This document shows, piece by piece, positions 53,028-64,000 of a DNA stretch of 64,000 nt. Location of the stretch: the NCBI GenBank assembly GCA_016708825.1, contig JADJEZ010000004.1, forward strand, positions 310,001-374,000, in the 5' to 3' direction. The notes beneath the pieces are model-generated. The model had not been told where the DNA came from. It was given only the letters and a program-made list of their open reading frames with translations, and did no database searches. Made by a program: the position numbers and the translations under genes. The first letter of the stretch is position 1; every line of letters begins with the position of its first letter. This DNA comes from Betaproteobacteria bacterium. Its GTDB lineage: Bacteria > Pseudomonadota > Gammaproteobacteria > Burkholderiales > Usitatibacteraceae.

Positions 53028-53994
53028 ATGTGCACGACCTGCGGTTGCGGCAGCGACGACGTGAAGATCGACGGCAAGGCCATGGACACGGTCACGCGCA
53101 TGACCATGCGCACGGCCATGATCACGGGCACGATCATGACCACGGCCATGATCACGGGCACGACCACGGCCATGATCACGCGCATGGCACGATCACAGCC
53201 ACGATCACGGCCACGATCACAGCCACGATCACGGCCACGATCACGGCCATCGCCACGACGGCGCCCCGGCGGCGCGCGCGGTGTCGGTGGAGCGCGACAT
53301 CCTCGCCAAGAACGACCGCGAGGCCAACGCGAACCGCCGCGAGTTCTCCCGGCTCGGCATCTTCGCGCTGAATCTCGTCTCCAGCCCCGGCTCGGGCAAG
53401 ACCACGCTCCTCGTGGAGACCATCGGGCGCCTGGGCGGGGAGCTTCCCATCACGGTCATCGAGGGCGACCAGCAGACTTCCAACGACGCCGAGCGCATCC
53501 GTGCCACCGGCGCGAAGGCCGTGCAGGTCAACACCGGCAAGGGCTGCCACCTGGACGCGCACATGGTCGGCCACGCGCTCGAGCGCCTCGCGCCCGCGGC
53601 CGATTCCGTAGTGATGATCGAAAACGTGGGCAACCTGGTCTGCCCGTCGGCGTTCGACCTCGGCGAAGCGCACAAGGTCGTGGTGCTCTCGGTGACCGAA
53701 GGCGAGGACAAGCCGCTCAAGTACCCGGACATGTTCGCCGCGGCCGACCTCATGATCCTCAACAAGTGCGACCTGCTGCCGCACCTCGCCTTCGACGCCG
53801 CACTCGTCGAGGCCAACGCGCGGCGCGTGAACCCGGCCATCGAGATCCTGCGCCTGTCGGCGACCACGGGCGAGGGCATGGACGCCTGGCTCGCGTGGAT
53901 CCGGGGCGGGGCGGTGGAGGCTCGTCGTCGCCGCGCGGCCGCGGCGCCACGTGCGCAGGGTTGCGCCTGCGCCGAGGCCGCGGCGAAGGCCTGA
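53028..53994 (+). CDS. hypB: Hydrogenase nickel incorporation GTPase HypB, histidine-rich, two frame breaks
   Basis: N-terminal MCTTCGCGS holds the high-affinity Ni motif. A long His-rich stretch follows (about 30 His in GH/DH/AH repeats, roughly 53082-53266) for Ni storage. Then the GTPase: NLVSSPGSGKTTLL (P-loop), VIEGDQQT, MIENVGNLVCPSAFDLG (metal-site Cys), LNKCDLLPH (NKxD). Three frames are needed: start frame to ~53078-53082, a second to ~53186-53189, then the GTPase frame. One lost base at each place restores a single protein of ~322 residues. Confidence 0.92.
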
Positions 53995-54005
53995 GGGACG
54001 AAACC

Positions 54006-56322
<2,317 letters not shown>

Positions 56323-56352
56323 CATGCAACGCAAACGCAACCGGAGAACGCG

Positions 56353-56579
56353 ATGTGCCTAGCCATTCCCGCGAAGGTCGTGGAGCTGCGCGACGGCGAC
56401 CAGGCGGTGATCGACCTTGCAGGCGTGCGCAAGGAAATCTCGCTCGCCCTGGTCGACGACGTCTGGCCCGGCGACTACGTGATCGTCCACGTGGGCTATG
56501 CCCTGCAGAAGCTCGATCCCGACGAGGCGGCGCGCACGCTCGAGCTCTTCGCCGGCCTCGCGCAAGTGGACGCCGCCGC

Positions 56580-56583
<4 letters not shown>
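56353..56583 (+). CDS. hypC: Hydrogenase maturation chaperone HypC
   Basis: 76 residues. MCLAIPAKVVEL with functional Cys2; binds HypD and carries the Fe(CN)2CO unit to the large subunit. DYVIVHVGYALQKLDPDEA is the family's C-terminal signature. A second HypC-like gene (hoxL) is upstream. Overlaps hypD by 4 bp. Confidence 0.96.
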
Positions 56584-57760
<1,177 letters not shown>

Positions 57761-57779
<19 letters not shown>

Positions 57780-58786
57780 AGCGCGGGCTCGTGGACATGA
57801 GCCACGGCAGCGGCGGCCGGGCCATGGCGCAGCTGGTCGACGAACTCTTCCTCGCGGCGTTCGACAACCCGTGGCTGCGCCAGATGAACGACCAGGCGCG
57901 CGTGCCGATGCCCTCGGGCCGGCTCGTGGTGGCCACCGACAGCCACGTGGTCTCGCCGCTCTTCTTTCCCGGCGGCGACATCGGCTGCCTCTCGGTGCAC
58001 GGCACCGTGAACGACGTCGCCATGGCGGGCGCGAAGCCGCTCTACCTCACCGCCGGCTTCATCCTCGAGGAAGGCTATCCGCTCGCGGACCTGAAGCGCA
58101 TCGTCGACTCCATGGCCAAGGCCGCGGCGGAGGCGGGCGTGGCCGTGGTCACGGGCGACACCAAGGTCGTGGAGCGCGGCAAGGGCGACGGCGTCTTCAT
58201 CAACACCACGGGCGTGGGCGTGGTGGCCGAGGGCATCGAGATATCCGGCGACCGCGCGCGCCCGGGAGACGCGATCCTCGTCTCGGGCACCCTGGGCGAT
58301 CACGGCGTGGCCATCATGTCGCTCCGGGAGAACCTGAGCTTCGAGACGACCATCCGCTCCGACACCGCCGCGCTGCACGGGCTCGTGGCGGCCATGGTCG
58401 AGGCGGTGCCGGCGATTCACTGCCTGCGCGATCCCACCCGCGGCGGGCTCGCGACGACGCTCAATGAAATCGCGCGGCAGTCGGGCTGCGGCATGCGCCT
58501 GGAGGAATCCGCGATTCCCGTGCGCCCCGAGGTCGCCGCGGCCTGCGAGTTCCTCGGCCTCGACCCGCTCTACGTGGCCAACGAGGGAAAGCTGATCGCG
58601 ATCTGCGCCCCCGGCGACGCGGCGCGGCTGCTCGCGGCGATGCGCGCCCATCCGCTGGGCCGGGATGCCGCGCAGGTGGGCGAGGTGGTGGCGGATTCGC
58701 ACCATTTCGTGCAGATGCGCACCGGGTTCGGCGGCAGCCGCATGGTGGACTGGCTCGCGGGCGAGCAGCTCCCGCGCATCTGCTGA
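57761..58786 (+). CDS. hypE: Hydrogenase maturation protein HypE
   Basis: ~341 residues. AIR-synthase-like ATPase that dehydrates the thiocarboxamide to thiocyanate on its C-terminal cysteine: the protein ends PRIC as in all HypE. Motifs: DMSHGSGGRAMAQLVDELF, ATDSHVVSPLFFPGGDIG, VVTGDTKVVERGKGDG, DPTRGGLATTLNEIA. The start is uncertain; GTG 57761 (VRPLDVKRG) is the best in-frame start and overlaps the hypD end. A frame break at the hypD/hypE boundary cannot be ruled out. Confidence 0.93.
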
Positions 58787-58796
58787 GCGCGCGCGT

Positions 58797-60547
58797 GTGA
58801 AAATCCTCTTCCTCACCCACGCCTTCAACGGCCTCGCGCAGCGGCTCTTCGTAGAGCTTGCCGCCCTCGGCCACGAGGTGTCCATCGAGATCGACGTGAA
58901 CGATGCGGTCACCGCCGAGGCCGTGGCGCTCGCCGCCCCCGACCTCATCATCGCTCCCTTCCTGAAGCGCGCCATCCCGGCGTCGATCTTCTCGCGCGTG
59001 CCGTGCTTCGTGGTCCACCCGGGCATTCCCGGCGACCGCGGGCCCTCCGCCCTCGACTGGGCGATCCTCGAGGGCGAGGCGGACTGGGGTGTGACCGTGC
59101 TGCAGGCGGAGGCGGAAATGGACGCCGGGCCCGTCTGGGCGTCGCGCTGCTTCCGCATGCGCGCCGCACCCAAGTCGAGCCTCTACCGGCGCGAGGTGGC
59201 CGAGGGCGCGGCGCAGGCCGTGCTCGAAGCGGTGGCGCGCTTTGCCCGCGGCGATGCGCCGATGTCGCTCGCGGAACTGGGCGAGGACGCCCGCGGCAGG
59301 GCGCGACCGCTCATGCTGCAGGCGGACCGCGCGATCGACTGGGAGAACGACGACACGCGCACCGTGCTCGCGAAGATCCACGCGGCCGACGGCTTTCCCG
59401 GCGTGCGCGACACCATCCTCTGCCGCGAAGTCCTCCTCTTCGGCGCCCACGACGGAAAGGGGGACGTTCCCCAGTTTTCCGGAAAAATGGGGAACGTCCC
59501 CGATTTCCGGGGAGCGGTGATGGCGACGCGCGATGGGGCGATCCTGCGCAGGACGGTCGACGGCGCGGTCTGGATCACGCACCTGAAGGCGGTGCCCGGG
59601 GGAGGCGAGCCGACCCTGAAGCTCCCGGCCGCGCAGGTGCTGGGAGAGGCACTCGCGGGCGTGCCGGAAGCGCGGATCGCCCTCGATGCCCCCGACGCGG
59701 GCCCCACCTGGCGCGAGATCCGCTACGAGGAGCACGGGGACGTGGGCGTGCTGCACTTCGCGTTCCACAACGGCGCGATGTCCACGGCGCAGTGCGTGCG
59801 GCTGCTCGAAGCGATCCGCTTCGCGAAGACCCGGCCGGCGAGGTGCTGGTGCTCGCGGGCGGGCCCGATTTCTGGTCGAACGGCATCCATTTGCATGCGA
59901 TCGAGGCCACCGGCCGGCCGGCCGATGCCTCGTGGGACAACATCAACGCCATCGACGACGTGGCCCGCGAGATCATCACCACGACCGATCGCCTGACGGT
60001 GTCGGCGCTCGCGGGCAACGCGGGCGCGGGCGGCGTCTTCCTGGCGCTCGCCGCCGACCGCGTGTGGCTCAACCGCGGCGTGGTGCTGAATCCCCACTAC
60101 CGGGGCATGGGCAACCTCTTCGGCTCGGAGTACTGGACCTACCTCCTGCCGCGGCGCGTGGGCGAGGAGCGGGCCCGCGAGATCACCGGGCGGCGCCTGC
60201 CCATGGGCTCCCAGGAAGCGCTCGCGCTGGGGCTCGCCGATGCGCGCTTCGCCCACGACGCGCAGTCCTTCCTGCAGGCGGCGATCAAGCGCGCGCAGGC
60301 GATGGCGCAGGATCCGCGCCTGGGCGACATGCTCTTCGCCAAGCGCCGCCAGCGGCTCCTGGACGAGTCGGCCAAGCCCCTGGAGCGCTACCGGGAGGAG
60401 GAACTCGCGCGCATGAAGCTGAACTTCTACGGCTTCGATCCCAGCTACCACGTGGCGCGCTACCACTTCGTCTACAAGCTTGCGAAGGCGCGGACGCCGC
60501 ATTACCTCGCGCGGCACCGCGCCCCCCCGGCGCCCGCCGCGGCCTGA
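58797..60547 (+). CDS. hypX: HypX: CO-ligand synthase of aerobic hydrogenase maturation, frame broken near 59826-59829
   Basis: ~583 residues (hoxX). The N-terminal formyl-tetrahydrofolate-binding part (KILFLTHAFNGLAQRLFVELAALGHEV, FVVHPGIPGDRGPSALDWAI) is followed by an enoyl-CoA-hydratase-like C-terminal domain (GNAGAGGVFLALAADRVWL, NPHYRGMGNLFGSEYWTYLLPRRVG). Converts formyl groups via formyl-CoA to CO for the active site when O2 is present. One base seems lost near 59826-59829 (RFAK then DPAGEVLVLAGG). A 42-bp palindrome lies in frame at 59460-59501 and adds ~18 foreign-looking residues (GDVPQFSGKMGNVPDFRG). GTG 58797 is the start. Confidence 0.92.
59460..59501. repeat. 42-bp perfect palindromic element inside hypX (REP-like)
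   Basis: Arms GGGGACGTTCCCCA (59460-59473) and TGGGGAACGTCCCC (59488-59501) are perfect complements; the 14-base loop contains a second palindrome TTTTCCGGAAAA. It is far more AT-rich in its loop than the surrounding gene. Such palindromes resemble dispersed REP/RAYT-type repeats. It is read through in frame. No second copy was seen in the window. Confidence 0.75.
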
Positions 60548-60641
60548 GCGGCGCGCAGGCGACCCTCCCCAACCGCGACTTGGACTGCGGCAGGGGCTTG
60601 GGATACGCTTCGCCCCACCGCAGCACAACCAGGGAGAGGCC

Positions 60642-61508
60642 ATGAGGTTTCCGGAAGATCGTTCCAGTCGTTCGCGCTCGCCGTGGCGCTCCTCGCAGGT
60701 GCCGCAACGGCGCTCGCCGCGCGGGATGCGCCGAAGTCGAAGGACCACCCGCTGCTCACGCGCTACCCGAACTCCCACATCGCCGAGTACGAGAAGAACT
60801 ACAACGCGGTCGAGTTCGCCGTGGGCGGGCGCGGAGCCGAGGCCCAGCGGAAGCCCATCGAGGGCGATGCGACCGTCATTCGCTACTTCCACTACAAGGC
60901 CGACACCCAGCCGAGCCCGCTGCAGGTGATCCGCAACTACCAGAACGCGGTCAAGTCCATCGGCGGGGAAGTGGTCTACGAGCGCCTGCCGAGGGGATGG
61001 CGACGGCGGCGAGACGACGCTTCGGGTGACGACCGGCGGCAAGGAGGTGTGGGTGCGGGTCGACCCCGAGATCTTCAGCGCGCCCACGCAGAGCTACAAG
61101 CTCTCCATCGTCGAGGTGGCCGCGTTGAAGCAGGTGGTGACCGCGAACAAGCTGCTCGAGGAACTCGACAAGAACGGCTTCATCGCCCTCTACATCAACT
61201 TCGACACCGGCAAGTGGGACCTGAAGGCCGACGGCCAGGCCACGGTGCGCGAGATCGCCGCGGCACTCAAGTCGGCGCCGGCGTTGAAGATCGCGATCGA
61301 GGGGCACACCGACAACGTCGGCCAGGCCGCGGCCAACAAGACGCTTTCCCAGCGCCGCGCGCAGAGCGTGATGGCCGCCATCGTGGCCGGGGGCGTCGAT
61401 GCCGGGCGACTCAGCGCCGCCGGCTTCGGCCAGGAGCGCCCCGTCGCCGACAACCGCGGCGAGGAAGGGCGGAGCAAGAACCGCCGCGTGGAGCTGGTCA
61501 AGCGCTAG
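60642..61508 (+). CDS. OmpA family lipoprotein-like protein, two frame breaks
   Basis: ~288 residues. The N-terminal signal (QSFALAVALLAGAATALAAR) lies in a different frame from ATG 60642; one lost T at 60648-60650 links them. The middle (DHPLLTRYPNSHIAEYEKNYNAVEF) continues to YERLP at ~60990, where another base is lost, then joins GGKEVWVRVDPEIF. The C-terminal OmpA-like domain is intact: YINFDTGKWDLKADGQATVREIA, IEGHTDNVGQAAANKTLSQRRAQSV, ENRR-like SKNRRVELVKR. Likely binds peptidoglycan in the periplasm. Starts ~95 bp after hypX; probably unrelated to it. Confidence 0.85.
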
Positions 61509-61515
61509 CGGGAGG

Positions 61516-61543
61516 GGGCCGCGCGCAGGACGGCGCGGCCCCG
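61516..61543 (+). terminator. Hairpin after the OmpA-like gene
   Basis: Arms GGGGCCGCGC (61516-61525) and GCGCGGCCCC (61534-61543), 8-base loop. It is followed by GAAAAAATAA rather than U, so it is not a textbook intrinsic terminator, but it lies 8 bases after the stop codon and could still end or protect the transcript. Confidence 0.45.
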
Positions 61544-61670
61544 AAAAAATAACCGGCGAACACCCGAAGATGCCGCCGGCAAAATACGCCGTACCTGGGG
61601 GGACGGCGGGGAAGACGTTTTCGCGCAGGGCGCGACTGCATCCAGACTAGGTGGGGCGACCGGATCGCAT

Positions 61671-61684
61671 TTGACCCAGATCAA
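61671..61684. promoter_or_regulatory. FNR/ANR-like box upstream of the MFS gene
   Basis: TTGACCCAGATCAA fits TTGAY-N4-RTCAA. It lies 119 bp upstream of the MFS start in the 295-bp gap after the OmpA-like gene. Apart from this box and the hairpin at 61516 I see nothing else in that gap. It is the third such box in the window. Confidence 0.5.
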
Positions 61685-61803
61685 CCGGAGCGCTCGGCGC
61701 GATGTCGGCCCGGACTCTGGCCACGGAGGGCCCCTTCGTGGAGCCCGGCCGCGAACGGCTAGAATCTGACCCATCGCGTTCGCCTGCGCCCGATCACCCG
61801 CCC

Positions 61804-63030
61804 ATGTCCGCCGCCACCCCCGCCGCCAGCTTCCGAAGCGACGCGACCGTCATCTCCCTGGTGGGCTTCGCGCACGGGACCTCGCACTTCTTCCACTTCA
61901 TGATCCCGCCGCTCTTTCCGTGGCTCATGGCGGAGTTCGGGCTCTCCTTCACGCAGGTGGGCCTCACGATGACGGCGTTCTTCCTGGTCTCGAGCATCGG
62001 CCAGGCGCTCGCGGGCTTCGTCGTGGACCGCTTCGGGGCGCTGCGGGTGCTCGTGGGCGGGATTTCGCTCCTGTCGCTCTCCGGGCTCGTGCTCGCCGGC
62101 GCGCAGAACTTCCCGATGCTGCTCGCCGCGGCCGTGGTGGCGGGGATCGGCAACAGCGTCTTCCATCCCGCGGACTTCACGCTCCTCAATCGCCGCGTGT
62201 CGGTGTCGCGCCTCGGGCACGCCTTTTCCGTGCACGGGTTGTCCGGAAATCTCGGCTGGGCCGCCGCGCCCGTGCTCATGATCGCGGTGGCGGGTGCCTG
62301 GGGCTGGCGCGCTTCCGGCGTGGCCGCCTCGATCGTGGGGGTTGCCGCGCTGCTCTTTCTCCTCGCCAACCGCTCGCTGCTGCACGACGCGCCGCTCGCG
62401 GTCGCGGGGCCGAAGCACGCGAAGGGCGGCACCTTCGCCTTCCTGAGCGTGCCGGTGGTGTGGATGTGCTTCGTGTTTTTCTTCTTCACGGTGATGGCCT
62501 TCGGCGTGCTGCAGAACTTCGCCGTGCCCGTCTTCGAGCAGGGCTACGGCGTCACGCTGGGCTTCGCCGCATCCGGCCTCACCGCCTACCTGCTGGGCTC
62601 CGCCGCGGGCACGGGCACCGGCGGCTTTTTCGCGACCCAGGGCGACCGCCAGGAACGCAAGGTCGCCGTGGCGCTCGCGGTCGCCGCACTCTGCGCGGTG
62701 CTCCTTGCGACGGGCAAGGCGCCCGACTGGGGCATCGTGGTGCTCATGGCCGTCATGGGCTTCGGCGCGGGATTCTCCGGCCCCTCGCGCGACATGCTGG
62801 TGCGGCGCGCGGCCACCAGCACCTTCGGCGACGCGGCCTACGGGCGCATCGCCGGCTTCGTCTATTCCGGCATCGACCTGGGCCTTGCCGGCGCGCCGCT
62901 CGTCTTCGGCCCGATGATGGACGCGGGGCAGTTCGTGCAGGTCCTCTGGGGAGTCGCTGTCCTGCAGACGCTCGCCATCGCCACCGCCCTCACCGTCGGC
63001 GCCCGCTCCCGCAGGACGGGGTCGGGTTGA
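61804..63030 (+). CDS. MFS transporter
   Basis: 408 residues from ATG 61804, about 12 membrane helices. Motif-like segments: FAHGTSHFFHFMIPPLFPWLMAEFGLSF, QALAGFVVDRFGALRVLVGG (loop 2-3 motif A, weak), GIGNSVFHPADFTLLNRRVSVSRLGHAFSVHG. The layout resembles fosmidomycin-resistance (Fsr) type MFS exporters, where the N-terminal HFFHF and FHP motifs are usual. Substrate unknown. A longer ORF from 61702 adds a charged N-terminus without support. Confidence 0.87.
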   Translation: MSAATPAASFRSDATVISLVGFAHGTSHFFHFMIPPLFPWLMAEFGLSFTQVGLTMTAFFLVSSIGQALAGFVVDRFGALRVLVGGISLLSLSGLVLAGAQNFPMLLAAAVVAGIGNSVFHPADFTLLNRRVSVSRLGHAFSVHGLSGNLGWAAAPVLMIAVAGAWGWRASGVAASIVGVAALLFLLANRSLLHDAPLAVAGPKHAKGGTFAFLSVPVVWMCFVFFFFTVMAFGVLQNFAVPVFEQGYGVTLGFAASGLTAYLLGSAAGTGTGGFFATQGDRQERKVAVALAVAALCAVLLATGKAPDWGIVVLMAVMGFGAGFSGPSRDMLVRRAATSTFGDAAYGRIAGFVYSGIDLGLAGAPLVFGPMMDAGQFVQVLWGVAVLQTLAIATALTVGARSRRTGSG

Positions 63031-63095
63031 ATCTGAACCCGTCCCCGTTTCGAACCGGAAGCAATCGGGGCAGGTCCAGGATTCGACCTGACCCC
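63023..63095. repeat. Two hairpins between convergent MFS and methyltransferase genes
   Basis: First hairpin: CGGGTT-N7-AACCCG (63023-63041), overlapping the MFS stop. Second: GGGGCAGGTC with GACCTG-A-CCCC (63067-63095), one bulged base. Together they fill the 68-bp gap; they may act as a bidirectional terminator. The sequence style (GGGTCAGGTCGAATCC on the minus strand) resembles dispersed intergenic repeats of some betaproteobacteria. Confidence 0.5.
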
Positions 63096-63098
63096 CTT

Positions 63099-63729
63099 TC
63101 AGGTTCGGCGCCAGACGCTCGCGAGCCAGGGTTGTTGGTCGCGCGGCAGGCCGGGCGGGCGGAAGTAGTGCTCGAGTTCCACGAAGCCCGCGCCGGTCAC
63201 CAGGGCGCGCCAGGTATCGAGGTCGTGATAGGAGCCGTAGCGGCCGCGGTTCCAGCCTTCCTCGTTGGCGCCGCGCGGGTTGGAGCTGAAGAGCACGCCG
63301 CCGGGCTTCAGGGTCGCGCGCAGTTCGCGCAGCACTCGCGGCGCCTCGGCGCGCGGCACGTGGAAGAGCGACGCATTGGCGAACACGCCGTCGAAACGCG
63401 CCGCGGGCAGGTCCAGCGCAAGGAAGTCCTGGCACCAGACCTCGCATCCCGTATCGGCGAGGGCCATTTCCACGAAACGCGCGGCACCGTCGAGGCCCAC
63501 CGCCACGTGGCCCAGCGCCGTGAAGGCCGCGAGGTCGCGCCCCGGGCCGCAGCCGAAGTCGAGGATCGTGAAGGGCGGCTCGCCCTGGAGGTGGCGCAGC
63601 AACGCGGCGATGTTCTGCGTGACGTCGTGGTCGCGGGTGCCGTCGCGGAAGTCCTCGGCGCGCCCGTTGTAGTGCGCGAGCGTTCCGGCGGAGGCTTCCG
63701 GGTCCGGCTTCCCCGGCGGGTGCGTTCAT
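63099..63729 (-). CDS. Class I SAM-dependent methyltransferase, frame broken at 63711-63714
   Basis: ~209 residues. ATG 63729 reads MNAPAG, then after the CCCC run (63711-63714) the frame continues with KPDPEASAGTLAHYN and AEDFRDGTRDHDVTQNI. The core has FTILDFGCGPGRDLAAFTALGH, VGLDGAARFVEMA, FDGVFANASLFHVPR and LKPGGVLFSSNPRG, as in small-molecule (UbiE/TehB-like) methyltransferases. It overlaps the tag gene stop by a few bases, so the two are coupled. Substrate unknown. Confidence 0.83.
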
Positions 63730-64000
63730 CGGCGCGACGAGTGGAACGGGCAGGCCAGGAGATGGTCGTCGACCATTCCGTGGCCTGCATGAACGCGCTA
63801 CAGGATGGTCGAGCCCACGAAGGTGAAGCCGCGCTTCTTCAGGTCCTTCGAGAAGGCGTCGGATTCCGGCGTCGTGGCGGGCACGTCGCGCATCGAGCGG
63901 CGCCGGTTCACGAGGGGCTTGCCGCCCACGAACCGCCATGCGTAGGCATCGAAGCTGCCGAATTCCTTCTGCACCGCGAGAAAGGCCTTCGCGTTCCTCA
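63726..64000 (-). CDS. tag: DNA-3-methyladenine glycosylase I (5' part outside window), frame broken
   Basis: Only the C-terminal ~90 residues are inside the window; the gene runs off the right edge. AFLAVQKEFGSFDAYAWRF, SDAFSKDLKKRGFTFVGSTI and, after the breaks, YAFMQATGMVDDHLLACPF are typical of Tag, which removes 3-methyladenine from DNA. An in-frame TAG at 63799-63801 arises from one extra base near 63798 and a lost base near 63777-63779 restores the tail, so this is probably sequence error. Stop overlaps the methyltransferase start (ATGA). Confidence 0.82.

Noticed and set aside
61516..61560. Classic rho-independent terminator for the OmpA-like gene
   Set aside because: The stem is good but the following run is A, not U, on the coding strand; kept only as a low-confidence hairpin.
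63023..63095. tRNA-like T-loop (TTCGA) near 63048-63085
   Set aside because: No acceptor stem or anticodon arm can be formed; the sequence makes simple hairpins only.

Overview
The window is very GC-rich, gene-dense DNA with long operons, many ATGA-type overlaps and almost no non-coding space. It looks like a chromosome segment of a betaproteobacterium (Burkholderiales/Rhodocyclales-like). I base this on the order of the hydrogenase genes, which matches the Cupriavidus necator hoxKGZMLOQRTV-hypABFCDEX cluster, on the aap/ggt and frmA/fghA style genes, and on codon use; no rRNA or phylogenetic marker is present. No tRNA, rRNA, CRISPR array, transposase or integrase was seen.

Layout. 1-4.9 kb: 3' end of an NnrS membrane protein, a glutathione-S-transferase-like protein, a spermidine-synthase-like protein, a TPR/HD-GYP protein and a LuxR-type DNA-binding protein. 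5.0-5.8 kb, minus strand: four tandem copies (exact 202-bp period) of a 49-codon gene whose product has a double-glycine leader and an invariant C-terminal DGIPTWP; this is the most novel-looking feature. 5.8-8.7 kb: uracil-DNA glycosylase and a secreted protease-like/TPR protein. 8.9-16.9 kb: general L-amino-acid ABC transporter aapJQMP, a gamma-glutamyltransferase, an S41 peptidase lipoprotein and a thioesterase. 17-19.5 kb: glutathione-dependent formaldehyde oxidation (frmA, fghA) and a DUF1801 protein. 19.5-26.8 kb, minus: glycogen operon glgP-glgC-glgA-glgX. 27-39.3 kb: a mixed region with an amidohydrolase, a hydroxyacyl-CoA dehydrogenase, a solute-binding protein, an acyl-CoA synthetase coupled to a 2-hydroxyacyl-CoA-lyase-like ThDP enzyme, two methyltransferases, a TauE/SafE permease and an OmpA-FecR fusion. 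39.3-44.0 kb, minus: TRAP transporter plus enoyl-CoA hydratase plus CaiB-type CoA-transferase operon. 44.3-60.5 kb: a complete oxygen-tolerant membrane-bound [NiFe] uptake hydrogenase (structural genes, all hox accessory genes, hypABFCDE and hypX). 60.6-64 kb: OmpA-like protein, MFS transporter, methyltransferase and the C-terminal part of 3-methyladenine DNA glycosylase I.

How it works together. The hydrogenase block can oxidise H2 in the periplasm and feed electrons through a b-type cytochrome to quinone. The small subunit has all six proximal-cluster cysteines of O2-tolerant enzymes, and HypX gives an aerobic route to the CO ligand. Both hydrogenase promoter regions carry an FNR/ANR-like box (TTGAY-N4-RTCAA) and a second shared palindrome GTAAC-N7-GTTAC. 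A HigA-like DNA-binding protein encoded between the two regions is a candidate regulator.

Sequence quality. From about 26 kb onward at least a dozen conserved genes have one to three single-base frame breaks, many in short homopolymers. In conserved maturation genes this pattern looks like residual assembly indels rather than gene decay. I annotate these as single genes and give the break positions.
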